Part shown: positions 21,806 to 31,921 of the stretch, piece by piece
Layout: every line of letters begins with the position of its first letter
How positions within the stretch are numbered: position 1 is the stretch's first letter
Assembly (NCBI RefSeq): GCF_001659605.2
Contig: NC_035164.2
Coordinates: forward strand, 5,826,438-5,890,437
DNA: 64,000 nucleotides
Reading direction: 5' to 3'
Source of the DNA: Manihot esculenta
Lineage: Eukaryota; Streptophyta; Magnoliopsida; Malpighiales; Euphorbiaceae
Made by a program: the position numbers and the translations under genes
Notes under the pieces: generated by a model
Database searches by the model: none
Told to the model about the DNA's origin: nothing
What the model saw: only the letters and a program-made list of their open reading frames with translations

Positions 21806-21907
21806 GTACAGTGCCTCGTCCAGTGACTCCGTTTCTTCTTTGTAAATGATATTATAAAATGCGCTAATCCTTTATAGTTTCGTGTTTTTGCAGCTTCTGA
21901 CGTCAAA

Positions 21908-24175
21908 ATGGAAGAGATCAAGCATCCGAAGAACTTAGTCCTGTCTCAGGATAATATGCATGCTATTTTCGATGCCCTTCGGGCTGGGCGTTCGGTGCCC
22001 GAGGTCGCTGCAGAGGTGGCTCAAGTTGCTTCTTCCAAGAAAGTTAGCCGACCTCCTACCAAGGCTTCCTCTCGAGATCCTAAGCTGAGCTCTCGAGCCT
22101 CTAAGTCATTTCGGCCATCTAGTCGTAGCAAGTCGGCCTTGACTATTAAGTCTATTGAAGAGCCTAAGTCTGCTCAAGATTCTTCAGAGGGTACGAGGGA
22201 AGTTTCTCTAGCCATTGTGGAGCAGACCGAGGTCGTTGAACAAGCACGGTTGGGTCTTGCTCATTCTTCTGAAGAGGTGTCAGGGGGAAAATTTAAGTCC
22301 CCCATTACCGAGGATGAGGAGGCCCCTGGGAAGGGAAAAGAGATCGTCCTTGTGGAGGATGACGTCTTGGAGGCGCCTGCCAGGGATGCCCCTGCCCCTG
22401 TGGGGGTCAGGTCTGAGTCTGGAGACCCCGTAGGGAAAACCGGGGACAAGCGTCCAGCGCTTCATGGAACATCTGCCCCTCCTCCTGCCCAAAAGAAGCC
22501 CAGGGTTTCCAAAGGATCTTCTCCTGCCCTTCCTCCTATTGGGAAGGGAAAAAATGTTCCTGTTGTACCTCTATTGTCTTCTACTGACAACGACACTCCG
22601 AACGTAGCGAACATCACCTCTCAATCTCCGGCCAATGCCGTCGCCGAACTTCTTAGAGAACGGATGTTTGGCGGAGCTACAGAGGCCTCGGATCCATGTC
22701 TGCTTGCCCTTACTGGTTTTTTAGCCAGTTCTACCAAGGAGCAAGCGTCCTTCCGATCCCGATCTCGTGAAGAGCTCGGGAATACAATCAGGGAGATGCT
22801 TTTGATGGTAAATTATTTTCCTCTCTCTTTTGGTCTTCTTTATTTCTTTCTTTTGACGGTTGTCCTCCCCTACTAGGTGACGGGTCTTTTTATGGAGGTG
22901 GACACTCGCGACCACTCCCTCCGGGAGTCTGTGGATCGTCGGATTGAAGAGGCGCGCCTGGAGGAGAATATATCTGCCACCAATGATGCCAGAGGCAATC
23001 TTCTAGCTGCCCGGGAACATTCCCAGTCCCTCCAGGTGGAGTTGCACTCTGCGTTGGAGGCCCTTAAAAGAGCTGAAGGCAGAGCGGCTAAGGCAGCAGA
23101 GCACACCAAATCCCTAGAAGCAGAGTTGTCTCGTACTCGCAGGGTTCTCCAGGAGTCTGATGAGAGGACAGCTGAGGTGGAAGTTCGTTGTGTAGAAGTT
23201 TTAAAGCAGCTGTCCTCTATGACAGCGGCTCTTCAGGAAAGAGATGAGACTGTAAGTCAAAGGGATGAAGTCCAGTGAAAATATGAAGCCTTAAAGGCTG
23301 ATTCTGAAGGACTTCAAGTTCGCCTGAATGAGGTGAATGCTCAGAAGGAGAGGGCCTTAGCTCGGGTGGAAGTCCTTGAGCAGGAGCTGAGCACGAGCTC
23401 TGAACGTATCAGAGTCCTGGCTTCATCGGCGGAGGAGTCCCAACTTCGCCATCAACAGCTTAACCATGAAGTCAGGACTTTGGAACGTAAATGTTCAGCC
23501 CTGCTCGAGGTGGTGAAACATGCTGAAGGCAAGGTCCTGCTAGAACGCGAGAGGTGTCTAGCAGAATATCAAGAGTCGGAGGAGCTGAAAAGAAAGATTG
23601 AGCAGGCCTGTGAAGCTCACCTTCAGGACTACAAGGATTCTCCTGAGTTGAAGGCATTTATAGCTGAGGCCTGTGAAACACATCTTGACGAATATAAAGC
23701 CTCTGCAGACATGAAAGCTGCTGTTCTTCAGAAAGCCTTCCGCATGTATGTAACTGGTTACAATCGCGGTATAAGAGAGGCTAGACATGCTCCTGATACT
23801 CCTCTGGCAAAGCTTCGTATGGCCGAAGTGGACTCTGATGGTGAGCCGGTGTTGTATGGAGAAGATGATTTCCCTATGCCTAGAGGGGACTGTCGCGTTG
23901 GAGGTCCGTCGGCTGTATCTTCTGAAGAAGAATCCGAGTCGGATGGGGAGGACATGGGAGCCCTTGAGTCTGAAGGAGGCGACCCCGAATCTGAAGGGGA
24001 GGACCTCAATCCAGGGTTGGAGATTGCCCCTGTTGTTAATACTAAGACATCTGACCCAAAGGATGCCGGGCTTCCTCCAGATATAGTTGTAAATAAACAT
24101 AATGTAGGCGAGGATGTTCTTACAAATGTAAGTCCTTTAAGGACTATCTTTCCTTCAACCTCGTCCGATAAGTAG
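21908..24175 (+). CDS. Antisense accessory ORF of element A, coiled-coil protein
   Basis: This gene runs opposite to gag-pol. An acceptor (TGTTTTTGCAG, ending 21893) precedes MEEIKHPKNLVLSQDNMHAI. Exon 21894-22807 is Ser/Lys/Pro-rich. An intron at 22808-22876 (GTAAAT..TACTAG) keeps the frame (LLM^VTGLF). The next exon encodes a long heptad-rich coiled coil (residues about 310-590), then YNRGIREARHAPDTPLAKLR and an acidic tail ending at 24173-24175. A single in-frame TGA lies at 23276-23278. Homologues are present in elements B and C, and the intron position is shared with C. The function is unknown. The composition suggests a structural or chromatin-binding protein, but that is speculation. 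Confidence 0.7.
22808..22876 (+). other. Intron of the accessory ORF in element A
   Basis: This is a 69-nt GT-AG intron with a T-rich interior that divides the frame in phase 0. The orthologous position in element C (after a REMFLM peptide) also has a GT-AG intron, at 54743-54820. Confidence 0.7.
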
Positions 24176-24950
24176 ATTGTAACAGCCCTGTATTCTTAAT
24201 GAAATTTTAATTTCTTTTTACTTGAACTATTTTTCACTTTATAATTTATCTCTCCTTCTCGTAACTGTAATGTTTACATTGTATATTTTTATTCATAAGC
24301 TTTTTCTGAACTAGATTAGCCTTTAGTCATGAGCTCGATTCTTAGCTAACTGTCTGAACTTAGAAGTCAGATCACATACCTTCTAATGGTGATTAGCAGG
24401 GCTGCCTTTTTGCTTTTAGTTCTGTCTTGTCAGGGAATGAAGCTGAGGTCCTTTCTTCCCAAATTGCCCCCTTGACCTCCTCAACCTTTCATTACCTGAG
24501 TGTTGAGGGGGTAAATAATTTTATCCTGCTTCCTTGGTTATGAGCTCGGATGTCTATTTGACGGACTCGAGTTATGATCGCGGTCCTTCAGCTTCATATG
24601 GAATTTTTTTTTTTTATCCGAGCTGAGAGCTCGGCTCTTTACTCTTCACTTAGGCTTTTACGCCTATGGCTTGTGATGCTTCGTATATCCCTGGGTATCT
24701 TCCAGGCTATTTGCTGTCTAGACCTCTTTGTAAGCTGAGCTTAGCGTCAGCGATCACTTTTTAAGTTCAGTACCTTTTGGCCATAGTGTTCCGAGCTCCT
24801 TCGGGAGATCGGAGTTTGGCCTTTCTTTGATGCCTTTGGACGCATTTTTTTGTGAGGTCGGAACTGTATTTTTATGCATTGTCCCTGCATATGATATGGG
24901 AAATTTTTGCTTAAAGATGGTCTTAAGGCCTTCTCCAGCTGTTTTTTACT
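24176..24950. other. Untranslated stretch after the accessory ORF
   Basis: The sequence is T-rich with 'gagctcgg' words and has no frame of interest. It likely holds the 3' end of the accessory transcript. Confidence 0.5.
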
Positions 24951-25615
24951 TTGTTTTCCCGGGAGTTCTTAGGGGATCCCGGTCTTCTTCGTGTTTCCGG
25001 GACGACCTCGGGGCCTCGTCGGCTGTTTTTTGCTTTGTTTTCCCGGGAGTTCTTAGGGGATCCCGGTCATTTTTGTATTTCCGGGACGACCTCGGGGCCT
25101 CGCCGGCTGTTTTTGTTACAGGAGATCTTACGGGATCCTGGTCATTTTTGTATTTTCGGGATGACCTCAGGGCCTCGCCGGCTGTTTTCGTTCCAGGAGA
25201 TCTTACGGGATCCTGGTCATTTTTGTATTTCCGGGATGACCTCGGGGCCTCGTCGGCTGTTTTTGCTCCAGGAGATCTTACGGGATCCTGATCATTTTTG
25301 TATTTCTGGGATGACCTCGGGGCCTCGCCGGCTGTTTTTGTTTCAGGAGATCTTACGGGATCCTGGTCATTTTTGTATTTCCGGGATGACCTCGGGGCCT
25401 CGCCGGCTGTTTTTGCTCCAGGAGATCTTATGGGATCCTGGTCATTTTTGTATTTCCGGGATGACCTCGGGGCCTCGCCGGCTGTTTTTGCTCCAGGAGA
25501 TCTTACGGGATCCTGATCATTTTTGTTCCAGGGTGACCTCGGGGCCCCGCCGGCTATTTGTGCTCTCAATTTGGTTTTTGGTGTCAGGAAATCTAGGGGA
25601 TCCTGTACACCTACC
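24951..25615. repeat. 75-bp tandem array in element A
   Basis: The GGATCC landmark recurs at 24974, 25058, 25133, 25208, 25283, 25358, 25433, 25508 and 25598. Spacings are 84, then six of 75, and 90. Units contain 'cgggatgacctcggggcctc' and 'ccaggagatctta'. Because 75 is 25 codons and few stops occur, long repetitive frames appear on both strands. I regard these as by-products. The array lies between the convergent accessory ORF and pol. Confidence 0.93.
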
Positions 25616-25725
25616 TTTCTTTTTCATGGAGGAATATTATTCATGATAATAAAGATAATCTCATTGTGTAAATAACTTGTTTCCTTCATATTTATCAGAA
25701 TACAATTTTTTTCTTTACAACTATA

Positions 25726-28479
25726 TCAGGGGAAATACCTCTTTAGGTGTTGAATATTCCAAGCGTGGGGCTCATGGTTCCCTTGCATATCTTCAATCCG
25801 GTATACTCCTGGCCGGACTATTTTTGTTACTTTGAACGGACCCTCCCAGGTCGGTGCTAGCTTACCAGCTGCCGCCCTTTTTCCTGTGGCTTCCAGGTTT
25901 CTTAAGGCCAGGTCTCCCACTTTCAAGCTTCTTTCTCTGACCTTTTGGTTGTAGTATCGTGCTGCCCGTTGTTGATAGGCGGCAGTTCGGATTTGAGCTT
26001 CTTCCCTGATTTCCTCAAGGGCATCCAGGTTGCTTCTTAGCTTGTCATCGTTAGTGCTCTCGCTAGCAAATTGGACTCGATGAGTAGGAATCTGCAATTC
26101 AACTGGGACTACGGCCTCTGTACCATAGGCAAGTGCAAAGGGCGTTTCTTTAGTGGGTGCTCTAGGAGTGGTTCGGAGTGCCCACAGGATGCTGTTGAGT
26201 TCTTCTGCCCAATTTGTCTTTGCCCCATCTAGTCGCTTTTTTAATCCTTGTAGGATGGCTCTGTTGGTGACCTCGGTTTGGCCGTTAGTTTGAGGATGAG
26301 CCACAGAGGAGAATTTATGCCAGATACCCATGTTCGTTGTGAAAGCTCTGAAGGTGCTGCAATCAAACTGTCTGCCATTATCTGAAATAAGCACTCTGGG
26401 TACACCAAATCTGCAGATGATATGCCCCCACACAAAATCTATCATCTTTCGAGCTGTGATTGTGGCTATTGCTTCTGCCTCTGGCCATTTTGAGAAGTAC
26501 TCTACAGCCACCACTACAAATTTCCTCTGCCCCGTGGTTTTGGGGAAAGGTCCCAGGATGTCAATTCCCCATTGCGAGAAAGGCCATGGACTGGATATGT
26601 TGGCTTGAGGAGTGGCTGGAGTTTTGATGGCATTGGCAAATCTCTGGCATACGTCGCACCTTCGGACGAACTCTTCTGCTTCTTTTTTAACAGTGGGCCA
26701 ATAATACCCTTGCCTGAATACTTTATTAGCTAATGTCCCTCCTCCCTCGTGGGCTCCACACATGCCTCTATGTATTTCTTCCATCACCTTCGTAGCCTCT
26801 TCCGGGCTCACGCATCGGAGCCACGGACTGGACTTTCCTTTTCTGTACAAGGTCCCCCTTATCGCTTGGTAGTTAGCGGCACGAGCTGCTATTTTTTTGG
26901 CTTCATCTTTATCCTCGGGGAGTTTACCTTTTTCCAGGTATTCTAAGTAAGGGGTCATCCAAGTCGGGTTCTGTTCCATTTGCAATATCGTGTTAGTTTT
27001 ATTAAAAGCAGGTGTATGGACATGTTGTATGTACACTTCATCGGGAAGCTGTTCCAGTTCTTCTTTGGATAATCGGCTAAGCAGATCTGCTTCCTCATTT
27101 TCCTCTCGGGGTATTCTTTGAAACCTGATGGTTACTCCTCGACTTGTGAGCTCGGCTTCTAAAGTTTTTACTTTAGCCAGGTAACTCTGCATAAGGGGGT
27201 CTCTAGCCTGATACATCCCTGTTACTTGGTTGATCACCAGCTGAGAGTCGCTGTTTATCTCGAGATCGGTTACTCCCACTTCCAGTGCCACCAACATCCC
27301 ATTTATCAGGGCTTCATATTCTGCTACATTATTCGAGGCTTTGAACTCTAGACGTAAGGCGTAACATACCTTAAAATCCTCTGGCCCCTTAAGCATTATT
27401 CCGGCACCACTGCCCTCAGTGCCTGATGCTCCGTCTACATACAACTTCCAGTTAAATTCTGGATGAGGCTCCCCCTCACGTTCCTGTCCTGCTATCCCTG
27501 AGGATGATCCTCCCTGCTCCTCGTTGAATGAGCACTCTGCTATGAAGTCAGCCAAAGCTTGAGATTTTATAGCTGTCCTGGGTTGATATTCTAGACAGTA
27601 AGGGCTGATCTCTACGGACCAAGCCAACATCCGACCTGAAGTTTCTGACCTGCGTAGAATCTTCTTTAAGGGTTGGTCTGTCATCACAATTCCTTGGTGG
27701 CCTTCCAAGTAAACTTTGAATTTCCGAACTGCTAGCAATAGGGCGTAAGCCATTTTTTCAATGTTCGAATATCTGACCTCGGTATCTCTGAGTACCTTGC
27801 TGACGTAAAAAACGGGTTTCTGCTCCCCTTCTTCCACTCTTACTAACACTGCGCTGACTGCTTGTTCTGAGGCTGCCAAATATATCAAGAGTTCTTCCCC
27901 TTTCATAGGACTACTGAGCACGTGGGGCGAGCTGAGATATCCCTTAAGCTCTGCGAAGGCTTTTTGGCAGTCTTCTGTCCATTCAAAGTTTGGCACCTTC
28001 CTCAATTTTTTGAAAAATGGTAAGCATTTTTCTGCTGACCTTGACATGAATCGGTTGAGTGCTACTACTCTTTCGGTTAGTCTTTGGACGTCCCTTACAC
28101 AGGTCGGCTCTGGCATTTTCAATATGGCTTCTACCTTCTTCGGGTTAGGCTCGATGCCTTTTCCGCTCACCATGAATCCCAAGAATTTTCCTCCTCTAAT
28201 AAAGAAAGCACATTTTGCTGGGTTCAACTTCATTCTGTACTGGTTTAATACCCCGAATACCTCCCTCAAGTCTGCTATTTGCTGCTGAAAATTTGGGCTT
28301 TTGACCACCATATCATCTACATAAACTTCTACATTTCTGCCAATCTGGTTTTTGAAGATTTTATTCATCAATCTTTGGTAAGTTGCCCCGGCATTTCTCA
28401 ATCCGAATGGCATAGCTCTGTAGCAATAAGTTCCATCTTCAGTTATAAACGAGGTCTTTTCCTCATCCGACCTTTCCAT
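25726..28479 (-). CDS. Tat-type pol, C-terminal two thirds (RT, RNase H, aRNase H, integrase)
   Basis: This 917-codon stretch of the gag-pol frame continues RT after a nonsense codon. It has FITEDGTYCYRAMPFGLRNA and the catalytic YVDDMVV near residue 55. RT-linked RNase H follows (QKPVFYVSKVLRDTEVRY, about 220-320). A second, archaeal-like RNase H comes next (NWKLYVDGASGTEGSGAG to IPREENEEADLLSRL, about 345-480). Integrase has its HHCC zinc finger (RRCDVCQRF), DDE residues (GIDILGPF, ISDNGRQFD, TNGQTEVTNR) and a C-terminal DNA-binding part ending WNIQHLKRYF. The dual RNase H supports the Tat lineage. This piece is intact. Confidence 0.93.
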   Translation of the reverse strand: MERSDEEKTSFITEDGTYCYRAMPFGLRNAGATYQRLMNKIFKNQIGRNVEVYVDDMVVKSPNFQQQIADLREVFGVLNQYRMKLNPAKCAFFIRGGKFLGFMVSGKGIEPNPKKVEAILKMPEPTCVRDVQRLTERVVALNRFMSRSAEKCLPFFKKLRKVPNFEWTEDCQKAFAELKGYLSSPHVLSSPMKGEELLIYLAASEQAVSAVLVRVEEGEQKPVFYVSKVLRDTEVRYSNIEKMAYALLLAVRKFKVYLEGHQGIVMTDQPLKKILRRSETSGRMLAWSVEISPYCLEYQPRTAIKSQALADFIAECSFNEEQGGSSSGIAGQEREGEPHPEFNWKLYVDGASGTEGSGAGIMLKGPEDFKVCYALRLEFKASNNVAEYEALINGMLVALEVGVTDLEINSDSQLVINQVTGMYQARDPLMQSYLAKVKTLEAELTSRGVTIRFQRIPREENEEADLLSRLSKEELEQLPDEVYIQHVHTPAFNKTNTILQMEQNPTWMTPYLEYLEKGKLPEDKDEAKKIAARAANYQAIRGTLYRKGKSSPWLRCVSPEEATKVMEEIHRGMCGAHEGGGTLANKVFRQGYYWPTVKKEAEEFVRRCDVCQRFANAIKTPATPQANISSPWPFSQWGIDILGPFPKTTGQRKFVVVAVEYFSKWPEAEAIATITARKMIDFVWGHIICRFGVPRVLISDNGRQFDCSTFRAFTTNMGIWHKFSSVAHPQTNGQTEVTNRAILQGLKKRLDGAKTNWAEELNSILWALRTTPRAPTKETPFALAYGTEAVVPVELQIPTHRVQFASESTNDDKLRSNLDALEEIREEAQIRTAAYQQRAARYYNQKVRERSLKVGDLALRNLEATGKRAAAGKLAPTWEGPFKVTKIVRPGVYRIEDMQGNHEPHAWNIQHLKRYFP

Positions 28480-28485
28480 TGGGAT

Positions 28486-29814
28486 TTAATGATAACCAGA
28501 CATAGCATCCAAAGAAGACATATAATCAAAACCGGCCGTAGAGTCGACCATTTTATTAATATCAGGAAGTGGATAACAATCTTTAGGGCAGGCTTTATTT
28601 AGGTCAGTAAAATCTATGCACATCCTATATTTGCCATTGGCTTTTTTGACTAATACAGGATTTGCTAACCACTGTGGGTACATAACTTCCCTAATAAAGC
28701 CTGCCTCCTCGAGTTTCTGCACCTCCTCCCTGGTGGCCTGCTGCTTCTCTCTTCCTACTACTCGCTTCTTCTGTTTTACCGGCTTGGCTTCGGGGAGTAC
28801 ATTCAGCTTGTGTGTCATTACCGTAGGGTCAATTCCAGGCATGTCGGAGGGCTTCCAGGCGAAACTAGACGCATGACCTCGGATCAGGGCCATGACTTCA
28901 GCTTTTTGTTCTTTAGTGAGGCCGGCGTTGAGACTAAAGACCTTTTCTACCTCTGCTTCTGATAAAGGGAAGATCTCCAGCTCCCCCACCGGTTCTGTCC
29001 TGGCCTCTGTTTTCTCATCCCGAACCTCTAGAACTTCCGAGTCAAGAGCTTTTCCAGTGGAGCTCGGTTCTGCTACTGTGGCTAAGTATACTGCTCTTGC
29101 CTCTTCCTGGCTGCCCCGGACTATTTCCACCCCTTCTTCTGTTGGAAATTTAAGCGCCAAATACCTAATACTGGTGACAGCTTCGAAGTTGAACAGCGCA
29201 GGCCTCCCCAGGATCACATTATAGCTCAACGGAAGTTTGACCACTAAGAATACCTCGTGGTGAGTGCGAGTCCTGGGTGCTTCACCTAAGGTGAGAGCCA
29301 GCTTCACCTTCCCTTCTACGAGCACTGGTACTCCTCCGATTCCCTTGATTGGTGCCTGGTCTCGGACCAACTGTTCTTCCGGAATTTCCATCTGCTGAAA
29401 AACCCGGTATGGCAGCAAGTTGACTTTACTCCCATCATCCACTAAGACCTTCTTTACCCGATAATTATGAATGACGGCTTCAATGACAAGCGCGTCATCA
29501 TGGGGCATCTGAATACCCTGAGCATCTTCTGAAGAGAAGGTGATGGTCATGGGAGAGTGGTCAACGATTTGCATGACCTCAGTACTGCTGCTCTCTCCCT
29601 CCCGATTTCTCTTCTTCCCCCGGCGGCCCATCCGACCTCCCGTTCCTCTAACAATCATGTTGATGGTCCCACTGGATCCATCGTTCACTGGTCCAGTTCC
29701 TGTTCTTCTCGACATCTGAACCGCCGGACTGGATTGAGGCCTTTGTCCCTCTGATTTCTTCACAAAGTTCTTTAGGTGCCCCCTCTTTATCAACCTCTCG
29801 ATCTCTGCTATCAA
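28486..29814 (-). pseudogene. Tat-type protease and RT N-terminal part, ending at a nonsense codon
   Basis: This is the same reading frame as the flanking pieces. It holds a nucleocapsid-like region just upstream, the aspartic protease (VLVDDGSKVNLLPYRVFQ, near residue 125), a linker, and the RT fingers (WLANPVLVKKANGKYRMCID and LNKACPKDCYPLPDINKMVD). A TAA at 28486-28488 cuts it in the middle of RT, at a position where element C reads through. The start given is an internal methionine. Confidence 0.85.
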
Positions 29815-29892
29815 CTGGAAGCAGTTGTTGGTATCGTGGCCATGCGTCCGATGATATTGACAATACTTGTCAGGATTCTGTTGGTCTACTTC

Positions 29893-31323
29893 CTACTTCA
29901 TAGGTTTGGGCCACTGGAGAAACTCCTTATCCTGGACAGCCATGAGCACCTCGGCTCTGGACGCATTTAGTGGAGTCGGCTTCTCAGGGACCCAAGGGGG
30001 AGGCAATCTTGGCTCATGAACCCGTGGAGGAGGAGGCCTTTGATCCCGTCGCTCCCAGGCCTGCTTGTATGGCTCGGGCCTCTTGCCGTGTTTCTTTTCA
30101 TGTTTCTCCGGCCTCCTTTCTTCTGAGGCTTTCTCTTTTCCTGTCATCCCTTTGGCAAATCGGCTTGTTACTAAGGCGTCATCCTGCCTTATATACTTCT
30201 CCGCTCTCTTCATCAGCTCAGCCAGGGAGGTTGGAGGCTTCTTGCTTAAGGAACCGAAGAACTCAGCAGAGGTCGTTCCCTTTTGCATGGCCTCTACCGC
30301 CCTTCCTTCATCGAGTTCGGGAATCTGCAGGGCCTCCGTATTAAAACGAGCAACATATTCTCTGAGTGATTCGCCCCCTCTCTGTCTTACTGTCTCCAAG
30401 TAGCTCGTCTTCCTCTCTGCTGGCACCCCGGCTATGAATCGACTGATGAAGCGAATGGCTAGGTCTCCGAAACTTCTGATACTTCCGGCCTCAAGGCTGT
30501 TGAACCACGCCCGCGCTGGTCCCGAGAGCGTCGTTGGAAATACTTTACACATTAAGGCATCTGACAGAGTTTGCAACTCCATGAAAGTCTTATAGTTCAT
30601 GACGTGCTCCCTCGGGTTACCAGTTCCATCATAAGCCGCCATTGATGGCATCATAAACTTCTTAGGGACAGTCTCTTGCTGCACCCATTTTGAGAAAGGT
30701 GAAGAAGTAGGCAAAGAGGTTTGGCTTTGGTCTTTCTTACCTAGCTCGGCTAGGAGCTGTTCTCTCAATTTCTTCAACTTTTGGTCCACCTTCTCGTCTT
30801 CTGGGCTGGGTTTTTTCTCCAGGTGGTATTCCTCCTCCTCTGCTTCAGTTCCCGTCCACCCGGTTATTTCGGCGGAATAGTTATCCACCTCCTCATTTTC
30901 TATCATCTCTCTCGCCCTCCTCGCATGGATTCGGGCCTCCGGTCCTTCCTCTTCGCCGGCTTTTCTTCCTCTTTCTTCAGTATCGCGGCTGCTGGTTTGA
31001 AGACGGTCAGGTGCAGGTTGGGGGTCATTGGTCTGAGGTTCCTCTACAACCGGGAATGTATTTACTGGGGTGTTGAGGCCTCTCTGTTGCATTATCTGCC
31101 CCAACCAGTGGGCGGTATTCTGTAACTGGAAAGCCATGTTTTGAAGATCCTGGTTAGACAAGGTAACAGCGGGAGTATTCCCTGCCAAACTTGGCGAGGG
31201 ATTAAGAGGAACAGGTGTTTGGTTGTTTAATGTCGTAGGACTAGAAAAGGAGAATTGTTGCCCCTCTTGGGCAGAGCCTAGGTCATTTGGGACGTTAAGG
31301 TTACTTTCTTGGTGATTAGCCAT
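29893..31323 (-). pseudogene. Tat-type gag, ending at a nonsense codon
   Basis: These 476 codons start MANHQESNLNVPNDL, just inside the primer-binding site. There is a charged, disordered N-terminal half, then the retrotransposon gag domain (about residues 225-380: MAAYDGTGNPREHVMNYKTF, GPARAWFNSLEAGSI, SLREYVARFNTEAL, RAEKYIRQDD). A Lys/Arg/Pro-rich tail follows. A TAG at 29893-29895 separates it from the Cys/His nucleocapsid motif (CQYHRTHGHDTNNC), which is still in frame downstream. Gag and pol thus form one frame with two nonsense codons. Whether this TAG is decay or a programmed stop cannot be told from one copy. Element C lacks a stop at that point. Confidence 0.85.
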
Positions 31324-31385
31324 CGTGGATCTCAGTGGGTTTTCTTAAGAGTGAAAACTCTGGTGATGAAAAGATCTCCGTCATT

Positions 31386-31403
31386 TTCCCACAGACGGCG
31401 CCA
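31386..31403 (-). other. Primer-binding site of element A
   Basis: The minus strand reads TGGCGCCGTCTGTGGGAA, 2 nt inside the 5' LTR. The leading TGG pairs with a tRNA CCA end. Element C has the related TGGTGCCGTCTTTGGGGAAC at the same spacing. I do not name the tRNA. Confidence 0.8.
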
Positions 31404-31405
31404 AT

Positions 31406-31916
31406 TGATGATCTGAGATCCAATAGAATAGGGTTTTACAAGGGTTTTGGTATTAAAGAATAAAACTTGGTCTATCTCTCTAGAGGGGTATCCCTTTTAT
31501 CCTTTCTTTCTGCTTGCTGGTGACGTACAACGGCTCTTCTATGATTGGGCCACGCGTCTCTGCCATACAAATATGGGCGTACGAGGATATCAGGCGCCTA
31601 CTCCATGCGTAACAGCCTCTGATTCTCCCTCGTGCGTACGCTCGAGCGGATCTGCCAGGCTGTATGACGAGTCTCGAAATGGATTCTGGGCTGGGCCGAG
31701 AGATGGGCTGGACGCTGAACCCAGGAGGAGAAGGAATCTGTGGAGAGGTTATACGGGCTGGGCCGATCTCGATAAAGAAGAATCTGGTGGATTCTGGCCT
31801 CAGGGGTCTGAGGATCCGGGCCTGTTTTACTTGAGATGGCGTGCGGACCTTCCTTTCATGGGCCATGGCCGTAATCTGGGCCCAGAATTGGGGATTGGAA
31901 AATCCAGCGGTCATCA
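31406..31916 (-). repeat. 5' LTR of element A
   Basis: 511 bp, TGATGATCTG to CGGTCATCA, with about 15 differences from the 3' LTR. It should carry the gag-pol promoter. No TATA box stands out. Confidence 0.95.
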
Positions 31917-31921
31917 ATACT

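Larger units (their letters stand above)
20432..31916 (-). mobile_element. Complete Tat-type Ty3/gypsy element A (11.5 kb)
   Basis: Two LTRs of exactly 511 bp end TGATGATCTG...CGGTCATCA and are flanked by atact at 20427-20431 and 31917-31921. By eye I count about 15 substitutions between the LTRs (roughly 3%), mostly transitions, so the insertion is fairly recent. On the minus strand are a primer-binding site, gag-pol and a polypurine tract. Pol carries a second, archaeal-like RNase H after the first, which is a known mark of the Tat lineage. On the plus strand is a spliced accessory ORF. A 75-bp tandem array separates the two convergent units. Confidence 0.93.

Noticed and set aside
23558..24100. 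180-codon minus-strand frame inside the accessory ORF of element A
   Set aside because: It is a shadow of the plus-strand coiled-coil frame, which has homologues in two other elements.
24827..25646. Long repetitive frames on both strands (up to 231 codons)
   Set aside because: The 75-bp period is a multiple of three, so any stop-free unit yields a long frame. There is no start context, domain or homologue to support a protein.
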